Assembly: GCA_947179485.1 (NCBI GenBank)
Contig: OX359247.1
Location: 50,503,131-50,567,130 of the forward strand
Direction of reading: 5' to 3'
DNA from: Allacma fusca
Taxonomy: Eukaryota > Arthropoda > Collembola > Symphypleona > Sminthuridae
Length of the DNA stretch: 64,000 nt
The notes under the pieces were generated by a model. It was not told the origin of the DNA, searched no databases, and was given only the letters and a program-made list of their open reading frames with translations. Shown piece by piece: positions 24,345-34,746 of this stretch (the stretch's first letter is position 1; the number at the start of each line of letters is the position of its first letter). The position numbers were made by a program, and so were the translations under genes.

Positions 24345-25531
24345 CAGTGGTCGTCACGGGAACGGGTAAAACCCGGGTACATGGGAACGGGAACGAGTAC
24401 AGGAACGGGTACGGGAACAAATATTTTGTTCCCAGCCAGTTTGGGTACGGGAACAGGAACATACTCAGGTGGACCCGATCAGTGGGAACAGGAACAGAGA
24501 TTTTCAATTTGTTCCCGTTCCCATCGGGAACGGGTACGGTCTACGCATGATCCCGTTCCCATACCTGTTGTTTCCGGGATCGCGTGGGTACTTTTACCAT
24601 CTTCTAGGAACACACTCAATATTGATCTTGGAAGGCTTAATAGTATTTATGTATGTAAACAATTCTATTTGCATATTCCATTGTAATCTTTTTTTCCTGA
24701 AATTTCTACATACATATCCTTGCCTTAAAGATAATAATGTTAGAGCTCGTTTTTCAGTACAATTGAGGTATTTCCTAGAATAATTCTGCAAATTTAATGT
24801 AATAAATGTTAAAATCATTATTATTAGTTCATTATTTTGTTGCAAGTTGTACTCTTGAGAAACTGATTGCTCGAATTAATGTTTTTTTCAAATAGGACTA
24901 ACAAAGGGAAACTAATCCATATATTTTTCATATATTTTGTGTGTGCAGAAAATTATCGATGGGCCAGCTTTGATCTTAAATATTACGTACCATTTTGAAA
25001 CCCTCATCAACGTTCAAATTTATTATTGGAAAAACAACATCACTGCTCCATTCATTATTGCATCCTTCCCAGTATAGCATTATAGTGTTGTTATTCGTTT
25101 TCTCGGTACATAATCTCTGAAGAATTAAATAATTAGTTATTACGCTGTTACGTTTGCTACAGGGGTACGTTTAGCCGCCCTGCACAATGTTTTATATCTG
25201 CAAAACGAAGGGTTTGGTATATACAGAAATTTTGATAATAATTTTTACCACACCTATGTACAACATGACCTGGACCCGGGAACGGGAGCACCAGCTGGGG
25301 GAACGGGTACTGGTACAGAACATTTTCAATTTCTGGGTACGGGAACAGGAACAGGTCCGGGTACGAATTTTTAGTAAATTCATGGGAACGTGGGAACGGG
25401 TATCTACTTAAAATACTGTTCCCACACTTACGGGAACGGGTCCGGGTACGGGAACACTTAAGCGGAGTACCCATTGAGTGGGAAGAGGAACGGGAACGGG
25501 AACAAACGTTTTGTACCCATGACGACCACTG
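24345..25531. mobile_element. hAT-like non-autonomous element with GGAACGGG arrays
   Basis: The ends are the 12-bp inverted repeat CAGTGGTCGTCA. The flanks are GTCGTGGC (24337-24344) and GTCGTGGG (25532-25539), an 8-bp duplication with one mismatch. Degenerate GGAACGGGTACGGGAACA units fill 24355-24590 and 25270-25515. Repeats give rise to several open frames here on both strands; none looks like a transposase. Confidence 0.82.
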
Positions 25532-25955
25532 GTCGTGGGAAAATCCGAATTTCCTACCTTTGTGCATCTTTCTGGCTTTTTCTTATGGAACTCTTAATTT
25601 GGCAATCTTGCTCTCTGTTTTCATCCTCAACAGCCCCCCTCATGCCCTGGTGAGCATCTCCCAGGATAGCCCGTAAAAGTTGTTACAAATGACCGTTACA
25701 TTGGTCAATCTGAGGCCAAAAAACTGACTGCGACCCACAGTTTACAGGAAGCACCGAAGTAACTAATGCAGAATTTCATTTATGTATATGGAGCTGAAGG
25801 ATCAGCCCATGTGAAAGATTAAAAGGCGTTCGTATTACTATCATCATCGTAATATCTTCAAGATATGAATTTCCGACACTTACACATATTTTTAGCTGTT
25901 TCTCGCAAGGAAATATTTTGTGAGACGTCGTCGTCTAAGTAACAAATAACTAAAA
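25532..25955. other. Unassigned DNA
   Basis: Holds the inverted partner of the 24025 repeat at about 25690-25735. Nothing else named. Confidence 0.35.
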
Positions 25956-26156
25956 ATGAATATCCTCTCATTACGTTCTTTTGTATTTTTAATTTTGTGC
26001 ACAATACTCATTGCTTCGTTTACGTCTGGTCAAGAACTCACGCGGGCTGAAAAGATATAACGAGATGCGCGGGGTACTCGAGGAGCCGAAGTTGTAGGAG
26101 AGATCCCAATTGTGAATGGTCAAGAAGAACCGCACTCTGTTCTTATAATTTTATAG
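25956..26156 (+). pseudogene. Broken secreted-protein exon
   Basis: An ATG at 25956 starts a textbook signal peptide (MNILSLRSFVFLILCTILIA and a further SFTSG). The frame then reads QELTRAEKI and stops at 26058-26060. The same frame goes on for 31 more codons, with VVGEIPIVNGQEEPHS, before a second stop at 26154. IVNGQE faintly recalls the activated N terminus of trypsin-like proteases, but no catalytic residue is present, so I do not claim that family. It may be a pseudogene, or a real 34-residue secreted peptide. The retrotransposon sits 200 bp downstream. Confidence 0.35.
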
Positions 26157-26361
26157 CCATCTGTGGAAAAAAATGAACTGAATTTAAACGTACAACTCCA
26201 TGGGAAAATTTCCTGTGAGTATTGGACTATTTCTTAAACATTTGTTACCAGTTTGCTTTCCCCTACACAATTCTGTTACTATCTCATCTATGAAGAAGCA
26301 CAATGAACTATAGACACATTTGGATTGTAGGCAAAATGATCTGGATTGAGGTACACTATAT

Positions 26362-26879
26362 TGTTAGGTATGTATATAGAAATTACATAAATTAGTTAAG
26401 TCTCACATGAATAATTCATTAAGTTGTGAAACACACAACCTTAGGTTAAGTTAGTTCAAAGTTACTTAAACACTTATTGTAAAGGTGCAATGTAAGCACT
26501 TCCCATCGGCTAAAAGCCGACGAGTGTCAACGTCCCGTTACATCCGTTATGATGTAACGTCTAGACTTAAGATTGTAAAAATAGGCTCAAGTAGCCACTT
26601 GTTAAGTTTAAGATTCTTCCAGACTCTTCAGTGAATAACTGAGAGTCATTCCAGTAACACCTATTTTTAGTTGTTAATCTTCATTTCCTTTTCCTTTTGA
26701 TTTCAATTATAAATAAAAGTAATTAGTCTTCGGATTAATGTAAAATCACACTCCATCGTTTATTCTTAATCATTCCTTTCATCAGCACGATTTCCAATTA
26801 TTTACAAATTCTTGACAATTACATAAGTAAATAATCCATGAGTTAGGATTTCATGGTATAACCATAACCTACTCTTACA
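26362..26879 (+). repeat. 5' LTR
   Basis: Starts TGTTAGG and ends CTTACA. Contains two hairpins, 'cggctaaaagccg' and 'gttacatccgttatgatgtaac', and an 'attataaataaaag' stretch near 26706-26722 that could supply both a TATA-like element and a poly(A) signal. Confidence 0.95.
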
Positions 26880-27399
26880 TGGTGGCCTTTGTAAAACATT
26901 GCCAAAATATTATTTCCCTGGCGATGCTCCCGAATTACTCTCAATTATCACTCCCCTTGGGAAACAATCGATTTACCTTAAGAATTGATTTCATTACCAG
27001 GCAAGTTTGAATAATGTGTCATATTTCGTGAGAATTTTTGAGATTTACAGTTTTGGCCACGCAGAGGTTACATTCCTGCATTTTTGACGTTGCAACACGC
27101 ACAGCTCATTCGGGACTACCCCAGCGGAGTCAACCTTTATTGACTGTGACCGGTCGAAGAACCCCTCGTAAGTTTTTATTGATAAACGGGGTTATTATTT
27201 CTTGTCCACGGAAGGCAGACGGATTTACCTGCGCTTCACCGACCGATGCCCTGAGGATTTGGGTATACTCAACGGACAGCCACGGAGCTCAGTACCGTTC
27301 CCACCTCATCCAGGAGGAATTTTATATAGTAAATGCACAGTGTTAAGTTTCATATCCATGAACCACCGTCACGGTACGTACATACTTACGTTATAATTT
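26880..27399 (+). other. Retrotransposon leader, possible primer-binding site
   Basis: Untranslated leader between the LTR and gag. The sequence directly after the LTR, TGGTGGCCTTTGTAAAAC, begins with TGG as a tRNA primer-binding site should, but I cannot name the tRNA. Two good splice-donor-like sites occur (ctcGTAAGTt near 27168 and cacgGTACGTAC near 27374) that could serve a spliced env-like message. Open frames here look incidental. Confidence 0.45.
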
Positions 27400-29016
27400 A
27401 TGTCCGATAAAAAGAAGCCCTCAGCATCCAAACCTGACCCTAAGCCTTCTACAAGTCGCGTCACTCGTAAAAACTCTGACCCTGATTTAAAAGACGCTTC
27501 TGAATTAGCCAAGGTTTTACAACAAGCAAAAGCCAAAGCAAAAGCTACCTCTAGCAGTAGTAAAAAGTCACCACTATTACCTCCGCCATTACCTATAAAC
27601 ACACCACCTCCACCGCCAGTTCCTCCGGTAGTTCCTCCCGCACAAGCTTCTCCTCCGAGAACTCCCAGTCCACAATATTCTACTCCACCAGGCACTCCAC
27701 CGCCAATCTCTTTACCTCCACCACTTCCTCCACCGTTACCTGCTCTTCCATTAGTTACTCCAGTTACACGAACCGTTCCCTCTTTTAAGCGACAAATATT
27801 AAAAGCACGTAAAATCCAACATTTTTCACGTCACGGACCCTCTACCAAAACTCGCAAAGTCAAACCATTCAAAATGGCCGCAGCAGCAGCAGCAGCAACT
27901 CCAGTCAATGTCACGGTAAATACCGCTCCCATTCATTCCATTGTTGACTTCCAAAAGATTAAACAATTCATTCCCGCCACTCATGACGTTCATGATTTCA
28001 TAATTGACGTTCAACGTGTCGTGGCCCAATACCAATGGGATTGGCCCACTCTCCAAGGTCACACTCCCAACTTACTAGCTCGTGACCCCTTTCAATGGCT
28101 GCAAACCCAACTCACCATAGCGCCACCCACTATTGTTAGTATTGATACATTCTTCACGGCTCTCCGTGAACGCTATGCTAAGCCTCGACAGGTTTATCTC
28201 AATCAGTTAATTTCCCGTAAGCAAAAAGACAATGAATCGAGCGCCAAATTTTTGTATGATGTTGATAGTATTTGCACTCGCTATGACCCAACCATGACTC
28301 AACCTGACCGTGTTGCTTGGGGAATGGAAGGCCTCCTTCCCAAGTACAAATCTGCAGCGGCAGGTTTTCCATTTACGAGCATAGCTGCTCTCGTTCGTTT
28401 TTGCGAACAACGAGAATTTGCAGATACAACTGCTGGACCCTCAGATATGGCTGCAAAAGTTAAGTCTTTGGAAGAGACCATCCAAAAACTTACCTTGTCT
28501 GATGCGCCTAATGCCCAAGCTAATTTTGCTTTTGTCCCTGGCCGCGGACGAGGTCGTGGCAATGGCCGCGGCAACTCACATAATAATAATAATCACCGCG
28601 GTAATCAAGGTAACATTCATCAACCAGTTCCCCACCAGCCCCGAGGCAACAATAATAATAATAATAATAATAACAACAATAACAACAGAGGACAAAATCA
28701 AAATCCCCACAAAGGCATGCAATGTTATAATTGTAATAAGTTCGGTCACATTAGTCGTGACTGCCGTTCGGGAAACCAACAGAGGGGGCCCAACCAGCGT
28801 GGTCAGGGTCCCCGCCCGAACTTTCGGAACAACAATTTCCGCGGAAACAACAATGGCTTCCGCAACAACCAACAAAACCACGGCAACAATCGCCGGAACG
28901 ACCAAAATGCCCACAGATTGGAAATTTCATTCAATCCCAATCCGCCCCAAAACAATCAAGCTCCCCAGAATCACTTTGCGAATCTTCAATATCCCTCCAT
29001 AACTTACCCACAATAA
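27400..29016 (+). CDS. gag: Gag polyprotein of the retrotransposon
   Basis: A 538-residue capsid/nucleocapsid precursor that would package the element's RNA. The N-terminal 150 residues are proline-rich. A central retrotransposon-gag region follows, around residues 180-330, with FQWLQTQL, ALRERYA and SAKFLYDV. A single CCHC zinc knuckle is at residues 442-455 (C-x2-C-x4-H-x4-C). Asparagine runs encoded by AAT/AAC repeats sit near 28585 and 28650-28690. I chose the ATG at 27400 because it starts the open frame. The stop is 20 nt before the pol ATG. Confidence 0.92.
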   Translation: MSDKKKPSASKPDPKPSTSRVTRKNSDPDLKDASELAKVLQQAKAKAKATSSSSKKSPLLPPPLPINTPPPPPVPPVVPPAQASPPRTPSPQYSTPPGTPPPISLPPPLPPPLPALPLVTPVTRTVPSFKRQILKARKIQHFSRHGPSTKTRKVKPFKMAAAAAAATPVNVTVNTAPIHSIVDFQKIKQFIPATHDVHDFIIDVQRVVAQYQWDWPTLQGHTPNLLARDPFQWLQTQLTIAPPTIVSIDTFFTALRERYAKPRQVYLNQLISRKQKDNESSAKFLYDVDSICTRYDPTMTQPDRVAWGMEGLLPKYKSAAAGFPFTSIAALVRFCEQREFADTTAGPSDMAAKVKSLEETIQKLTLSDAPNAQANFAFVPGRGRGRGNGRGNSHNNNNHRGNQGNIHQPVPHQPRGNNNNNNNNNNNNNRGQNQNPHKGMQCYNCNKFGHISRDCRSGNQQRGPNQRGQGPRPNFRNNNFRGNNNGFRNNQQNHGNNRRNDQNAHRLEISFNPNPPQNNQAPQNHFANLQYPSITYPQ

Positions 29017-29036
29017 ATCTGTCACCTGCTTCATCC

Positions 29037-32000
29037 ATGTGCCCATATATCATGTGTTATTTTGATGATGTCTCCATTGATGCATTAATTGACACAGGAG
29101 CTTCTCATAATTTAATTCAAAAGAATCACATCCCCTCCAGTGCAGTCATCACTCCTTGCCCACAAAGATTTGTTATCACCGCAGATAAAGCTCGCATTCC
29201 TACGTCCCATATAGCCTCCTTAACGTTCCAACTTGATAACTACTTTTACACAACAGAAGCCCATGTCCTTGAAACGCTCACTCCTCCACTCATTCTTGGC
29301 TGTAAGTTTATTACACAGTTTGACTTTCATATACATCTGAACTCCAACTCCCTATACAACTCTCACGTATGTCATTACTTTCGTAAGCATGCATACTCAG
29401 CCACTTGCTCGTCTGAATGCGGCTGTTCCTCTCCCGTCAAAACATTATTTACTATACAACTTCCCCCTCGACACCAAATGTATGTACCTACTACTCCACT
29501 ACACACGTCTCACACGACATTTTTCAACCCTCATCCACTTATCGAAAAACAATACAAAGTAATCTTTCCTCCCGTCATCAACCCAGCGAAAAATGTTTTG
29601 CTAGCCACAAACATTTCCACATCTACCCAGATTATTCCCGCTGATACTCTTTTAGGTCATGCTCAACGCTATGATTTTACCCAAAGCTTAAATACAGCTC
29701 CGGTAATTCCTCAAAATCCAACCCCTTTTACTCCGGAACAACTTCAATCCTTAAATATTAATCCTAAATTAAGGCCAGCTGAACGCGCCTCGATCATTAA
29801 TCTCCTTAATAAGTATTCATATTTATTTGCATGGACACTTATGGATCTTCAAGTTTGTACCCTTCCTCCCATGCGAATTACGTTAAATTCTGACACTCCC
29901 GTTCAGGCTAAACCCTACCGCTTGAGCACCACGGAGCGTGAGATTTTAAAGCAAGAATTAGATAAATTAATTCAAGCAGGTATAATTGTTCCCTGTGAAA
30001 ACTCCAATTATTCCACCCCTGTATTTTTAGTCCGCCAAAAATTAGGTAAATGGCGACTCGTCTGTGATTTTCAAAAACTAAATAAAATCACGGTAGACGA
30101 AATATTCCCTCTCCCAAGGATTGATGACTTGCTTTTTCAGTTACGAAGCGCTGCGTATTTTTCCCCCTTAGATTTATTTAGCGGTTATTACCAAGCCCTC
30201 ATCCACCCGGATGATCAGCATTTAACTGCTATTGTCACTGAATTCGGACTATATATGTACCTACGTGTATGTTTTGGTCTGAAAAATGCCCCTGCCTACT
30301 TTCAAAGGCTAGCTGCTCGTACTCTCGGTACTTTAAGATACACACACGCTGTATCTTATATTGATGACATTATTCCCTACAGTAAAGACTTTCCCTCTCA
30401 CCTGGTCGCCATAGAACTTGTATTTCAGCGCTTAGCTAAAGTTAATTTTCGCATGAATCCCAAAAAGTGTTTCTTTGGTATGCAAGAACATGTGGTGTTT
30501 GGATTCTTTTTGTCCCAAAAAGGTCTATCTACTGAATCAGCAAAAGTAGCTGCAATCATGGAACAGCCCAAACCTAATAATTTAGAAACTCTACGAAAAT
30601 TTCTAGGCACTATAGGTTATTATCGCAGATTTATTTGGAACTTTGCTCAAATAGCTGCTCCTCTCCAAGGATTATTGAAGAAACATTCTCTTTATCATTG
30701 GAGCCCAGACTGTGATAAGGCATTTTTGACTCTCAAAAATGCGCTATGCACAGCTCCGGTCCTCAGACACTATGATCCCACACTCCCATGTATTTTATAT
30801 ACGGATGCAAGTAATTTAGCCATAGCTGGCATTTTACATCAACAATTTGAGGATGGCGAACACCCAATTTATTTTATTTCCCGAGCTTTGACTCCAGCTG
30901 AGAAAAATTGGGGTGCTACGGAAAAAGAATGTTTAGCTGTAGTATTTGCTACACGAAAGCTTCGAGAATTTTTATATCTCAAACCTTTCATAATTGTTAC
31001 CGACCATCATGCTTTATGTTATTTAAAATGCCAACGTAATCCCACCGCCCGACTTACTCGTATGGCTGTAATTTTAGAACAATTTCGCTATGTAATTAGG
31101 TATAAGAAAGGTACTCTACATAGGAACGTAGATGGTGTCTCTCGTTGCCCCTACGCTCTTTCCACTACAAAAGACACGGAAGATGATCTTAACATACCAG
31201 GTCTTACAGCCCAATCTCCCACATCCAGCCCCAAGCCACTCCCAGCAATACCTCTCATAAATCCTGCTGATTTAAAGCATGCTCAAGCTATTGATCATAC
31301 CTTAAATAAATTATTGCAGAAAAAGCGCTCCAAATTAATTCCCAATGATGATGGTATTTATTTTATTCAATTTAATCCCCGCAATCCTAAACTTTTAGTC
31401 ATCCCTAAAGCTATGATTCCCATCGTGTTACAAAATGCTCACAATCATCCCCTTGGTGGTCATTTGAATTTTCAGAGGACTTTGGCACGTCTCCGTCCAT
31501 TTTATTGGTGGAGATCAATTACATCAGACACATTTAAGCACTGTACTCATTGCCCAGAGTGCCAAAGTCGCCAGCACCTCACCAAATTACGTATGGACAG
31601 TTTGAAAAACATTCCCATAAAAATTCCAGCGAGCACATATGCTATGGATCTATTAGGCCCCTTTCGTGAAACTCCGAGAGGCAATAAATATGTACTCGTC
31701 CTCACCGACTTATTTACCAAATGGGTACATACTTCCCTCCTTCCCAACAGAGAAGCTGCCCATATAGCCATGCATTTGGAATCTTTTATTTTAACATTTC
31801 CAGGCATGTCTATATTAATTTCTGACGGAGCTGCGGAGTTTAAATCTGCAACTCTACAAGAATTATTAAAACGGTTTAATATTACACATCATGTAAGTAT
31901 GCCCTTTCACCCCCGTTCCCACGGAATTGTAGAGAGATTAAATCAAACTCTCGCAATTATGCTCAGCAAATTTGTTTCGGACAATCAGTTAGATTGGGAC

Positions 32001-32828
32001 ATATTTGTTCCGTATGTAATTACTGCATATAATACTTCCGAGCATTCAGTTACAAAAATTTCCCCTTTTCAAGCTTTCTTCGGTAGAGCTCCTCCAGCCC
32101 CTCTACTCAACTCCATTCCCAATACACTTTTACAAATGACTCAGCTCAGCGCTTCTCAGGTCAAAATTATGCATCAAAGAATATCCCAGTTAATTAAAAA
32201 GGCTCAATTACAAGCCAAAGAACGATTTGATGCTATGTATCAACCCTTAGAGTTTAAAGTTGGTTCCCACGTTCGATTTTATCTCCCTCAGCGAAAAATT
32301 GGTTTGTCTGACAAACTTCTTTGTCGTTGGGTTGGACCTTATACCATAACTTATATTGATAAGAACAATAATGCTGACTTAGTTTTAACCTTTCCCTCTA
32401 CTAAGCTTCGACCTAGTATTAAGTGTCACCTCTCCCAACTCAAGCTCATAAAAATTGATTTGGGGGATGGCATTATTCATCCCGAGTATGTATATACTAC
32501 GGAAGACCAGCACGAATTTGACGCTTGGTTGACACAATTTCCCTCCGACACCCCAAACTCCGATTCCTCTCTCCCTTCTCCCATCCGTAAACATTCCACA
32601 CGTCCTTCACGCAAAATGAAACTACAACCGTCCACTTCTTCTGAAGACCGTCCAGTTAAGCGTTTAACTTCTCCTCCTCCAAACTTCTCGCCTCAAACTT
32701 TTGGTTATCACTCCACAAAGTTAAAATCAATTCTCAAATCTCCCCAACACGTTGATAGCAATCATACAGTGCGACGTTCCACACGTTTACGAAATAAAAC
32801 AAAGAAAGTTACATTTTCCCATGTCTGA
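29037..32828 (+). CDS. pol: Pol polyprotein: protease, RT, RNase H, integrase
   Basis: A 1263-residue polyprotein with all enzymatic motifs in the gypsy order. The aspartic protease has DTGA at 19-22. Reverse transcriptase has YIDD at 441-444. RNase H has TDAS near 589. The integrase has an H2C2 zinc finger near 800-855 and a catalytic triad with exactly 35 residues between the second D (SDGAAEF, about 930) and the E (GIVERLN). A GPY-type module (WVGPY) follows; I see no chromodomain. The pol frame is -1 relative to gag and is open upstream of its ATG into the gag end, so a -1 frameshift could make Gag-Pol. No stops or missing catalytic residues. Confidence 0.95.
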   Translation: MCPYIMCYFDDVSIDALIDTGASHNLIQKNHIPSSAVITPCPQRFVITADKARIPTSHIASLTFQLDNYFYTTEAHVLETLTPPLILGCKFITQFDFHIHLNSNSLYNSHVCHYFRKHAYSATCSSECGCSSPVKTLFTIQLPPRHQMYVPTTPLHTSHTTFFNPHPLIEKQYKVIFPPVINPAKNVLLATNISTSTQIIPADTLLGHAQRYDFTQSLNTAPVIPQNPTPFTPEQLQSLNINPKLRPAERASIINLLNKYSYLFAWTLMDLQVCTLPPMRITLNSDTPVQAKPYRLSTTEREILKQELDKLIQAGIIVPCENSNYSTPVFLVRQKLGKWRLVCDFQKLNKITVDEIFPLPRIDDLLFQLRSAAYFSPLDLFSGYYQALIHPDDQHLTAIVTEFGLYMYLRVCFGLKNAPAYFQRLAARTLGTLRYTHAVSYIDDIIPYSKDFPSHLVAIELVFQRLAKVNFRMNPKKCFFGMQEHVVFGFFLSQKGLSTESAKVAAIMEQPKPNNLETLRKFLGTIGYYRRFIWNFAQIAAPLQGLLKKHSLYHWSPDCDKAFLTLKNALCTAPVLRHYDPTLPCILYTDASNLAIAGILHQQFEDGEHPIYFISRALTPAEKNWGATEKECLAVVFATRKLREFLYLKPFIIVTDHHALCYLKCQRNPTARLTRMAVILEQFRYVIRYKKGTLHRNVDGVSRCPYALSTTKDTEDDLNIPGLTAQSPTSSPKPLPAIPLINPADLKHAQAIDHTLNKLLQKKRSKLIPNDDGIYFIQFNPRNPKLLVIPKAMIPIVLQNAHNHPLGGHLNFQRTLARLRPFYWWRSITSDTFKHCTHCPECQSRQHLTKLRMDSLKNIPIKIPASTYAMDLLGPFRETPRGNKYVLVLTDLFTKWVHTSLLPNREAAHIAMHLESFILTFPGMSILISDGAAEFKSATLQELLKRFNITHHVSMPFHPRSHGIVERLNQTLAIMLSKFVSDNQLDWDIFVPYVITAYNTSEHSVTKISPFQAFFGRAPPAPLLNSIPNTLLQMTQLSASQVKIMHQRISQLIKKAQLQAKERFDAMYQPLEFKVGSHVRFYLPQRKIGLSDKLLCRWVGPYTITYIDKNNNADLVLTFPSTKLRPSIKCHLSQLKLIKIDLGDGIIHPEYVYTTEDQHEFDAWLTQFPSDTPNSDSSLPSPIRKHSTRPSRKMKLQPSTSSEDRPVKRLTSPPPNFSPQTFGYHSTKLKSILKSPQHVDSNHTVRRSTRLRNKTKKVTFSHV

Positions 32829-32833
32829 CCACA

Positions 32834-33793
32834 ATGACCAGCAACAATCCCCAGTCCCCGCCTGTGTACCCTTATGTGCCAGGCATTGTCCAGTACCCGA
32901 CAACTCTGGGCATCAATCCTGCCATTCGACTCTCCGACAACCCCTGGACGGAATTAATCAAAGTTTATCTCCCCGGAACCCCGGACACGCTAATCTGCTG
33001 CCCAGTATCCATTTGCACAGTTCAAATATTTCCCTATCAATTTGCCGACGCGTCTGGGAACGAACTCAGTTGTTACGACTCCTCAATTCCTATTCTGAAG
33101 AGGACCTTCCGCCATGTTGCTGTGGGAATTGTATTGCCGGACCAAATTCCCTCTCTTCTGGACCAGTTGAGCGCAACTTACTTCCAGGCAACAGTGAAAC
33201 AATCCCAAATGTGGAACGAATTTCTCCTTCAACTACGCGACGCCCCACCGAATTACGTCTCAGCGACGCCCGTTATTTCAATCGATCCGCAAATTCGGTT
33301 CGAACAAATATCTCGGGCATGTTTGGAATCAGCCAACATTTGTGCAATCCAAACCCGTCGATCCAATTGGATCAAGAAGCACGGGCCACGTCAAGGCCCT
33401 ACTCTGACATTGCCTCAACAACTCCTGTCCACAGCTCCACCGGACCCCATACAAAACCCTCTCGCTCAACCGCCTCAACAAGGCCCTGTACATATACCTT
33501 CACTTCCGAAAGTGACTTCACCGGAAGTGATGACGACAGTTTGCCAAACTCGCCCTCTCCCAACTCTGACGCCCGGCCCCCCGCCAACGACTCATATGAT
33601 GACTGGTACGACGCCTGTCAAGCCGCCGCCGCAATGGACTCAGACGACTGGGACGGTGATCGACCTCAGACCCCAAACGATAATGGAAACCATACAACTC
33701 ACTCCTCTCCATCAACCTCACCGAATCTACCCGGAACTCGTTCTCAACGAACAAGGGGAATTTGTGGAAGCCCCGTCAACTTTTCAACCTTAA
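32834..33793 (+). CDS. Accessory ORF of the retrotransposon, unknown function
   Basis: A 319-residue open frame begins 6 nt after the pol stop, in a third frame. I do not recognise it. The first 170 residues look like a folded domain (mixed hydrophobic and charged, several cysteines, TLICCPVSICTVQIF). The remainder is rich in P, T and Q and is probably disordered. It ends 6 nt before the likely start of the env-like frame. A second long frame overlaps it throughout (see findings). It could be an alternative structural protein, or the N-terminal part of a protein completed by frameshift. Confidence 0.6.
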   Translation: MTSNNPQSPPVYPYVPGIVQYPTTLGINPAIRLSDNPWTELIKVYLPGTPDTLICCPVSICTVQIFPYQFADASGNELSCYDSSIPILKRTFRHVAVGIVLPDQIPSLLDQLSATYFQATVKQSQMWNEFLLQLRDAPPNYVSATPVISIDPQIRFEQISRACLESANICAIQTRRSNWIKKHGPRQGPTLTLPQQLLSTAPPDPIQNPLAQPPQQGPVHIPSLPKVTSPEVMTTVCQTRPLPTLTPGPPPTTHMMTGTTPVKPPPQWTQTTGTVIDLRPQTIMETIQLTPLHQPHRIYPELVLNEQGEFVEAPSTFQP

Positions 33794-33798
33794 TAATT

Positions 33799-34746
33799 AT
33801 GATTTTTCTTTTTATTTTTGCCTGTGAAAGTGCTCCACTTGGTATTTGGGGAAGCCTCCCCAACCTCTCCAAGCTGACAGGTGCCGGAACAAAACTAAAC
33901 ATGGCCCGGACCAATTCAATGCACAAAATGGTACCCCTTCAACGGTCAGTCAGTATCCAATCACTACCCTCCATGGCTCAGAACGGTAACAAAAATTTTA
34001 ATCTTCCCATGCAGGCTGCCCCTTCCAAGAAAAATAATGCGGTCAAAGTTCTGGCTGCTGGAGCTGCTCTTATGGTAGCCCCACCAATTATAAGTAAAAT
34101 CTTGGATTTTATTCCCTCTCGCTCCAACACCTTCCCCGAAATTCCAAAACCTAACCTGGAAACTCCTCCTCCTCCTCCGCTCACTCCTTCCCCACTCGAA
34201 CAACGACTCTTGATAAACTCACCAATTACGATTGACGATTATAAAGACGATACTTATAAGCCCTTCAAAGATGTTAATAATTATGATGCCAACATAACTC
34301 GAATGTTAGAGGAATGGAAATCTATTCATAATTCTTTTCTCACCTTACAGAATAAGCAGGATGAGCCCGGCCAGACAGTTACTCTCACTACTACCCTCTC
34401 TCCGCCTGTCCATGCTAAGCAAACAGCATCAGAGCCCATTCTTCCCGCTCTTCCGGTTCCAAAAATGGAAATTGGCGTTGGCGAGGGAGATTCCCAAGTT
34501 CTTCTCCGTATTTTCACTTTGTCAAGTACGGCCCTTTCAACCATTATTGGCTTTGGTTTAATTGTATATGGTTTATATTGTTATTACCGGTATCGTCAGC
34601 GAAACCGCCAGAACTCCCGAATCTCCCATGCCCTACCCAGCGCCTACTTCATCAATAATCCCCGCCCACACAACAATGACCCATACCCACCCATCGTGGC
34701 CCTCAACAATTTATCCAACCAGCTGTCTGCCCGGACTCCAGCATAG
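33799..34746 (+). CDS. Env-like membrane protein ORF
   Basis: From the ATG at 33799 the frame encodes 315 residues that start with a signal-peptide-like segment (MIFLFIFACES, then APLG). An internal alanine/glycine-rich hydrophobic stretch lies near residues 75-95. One membrane anchor follows near the C terminus (about 247-269), then a basic tail RYRQRNRQ. This is the layout of a type I membrane glycoprotein in the position of a retroviral env. It has no furin-type cleavage site that I can see and almost no cysteines in the outer part, which is unlike known errantiviral Env proteins. The same frame is open upstream to 32752, so the start is not certain. A spliced message may be used. Confidence 0.6.
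   Translation: MIFLFIFACESAPLGIWGSLPNLSKLTGAGTKLNMARTNSMHKMVPLQRSVSIQSLPSMAQNGNKNFNLPMQAAPSKKNNAVKVLAAGAALMVAPPIISKILDFIPSRSNTFPEIPKPNLETPPPPPLTPSPLEQRLLINSPITIDDYKDDTYKPFKDVNNYDANITRMLEEWKSIHNSFLTLQNKQDEPGQTVTLTTTLSPPVHAKQTASEPILPALPVPKMEIGVGEGDSQVLLRIFTLSSTALSTIIGFGLIVYGLYCYYRYRQRNRQNSRISHALPSAYFINNPRPHNNDPYPPIVALNNLSNQLSARTPA

Noticed and set aside
24303..25567. Several open frames with TGTGTGT or RTRTRS repeats
   Set aside because: Produced by the GGAACGGG arrays of the hAT-like element; no domain, and frames are open on both strands.
27369..27695. Minus-strand glycine-rich open frame
   Set aside because: Antisense of the proline-rich N terminus of gag.
28418..29002. Long open frame overlapping gag, rich in Ile and Thr
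   Set aside because: Frame-shifted reading of the AAT/AAC repeats in gag; gag itself has a CCHC knuckle and normal composition.
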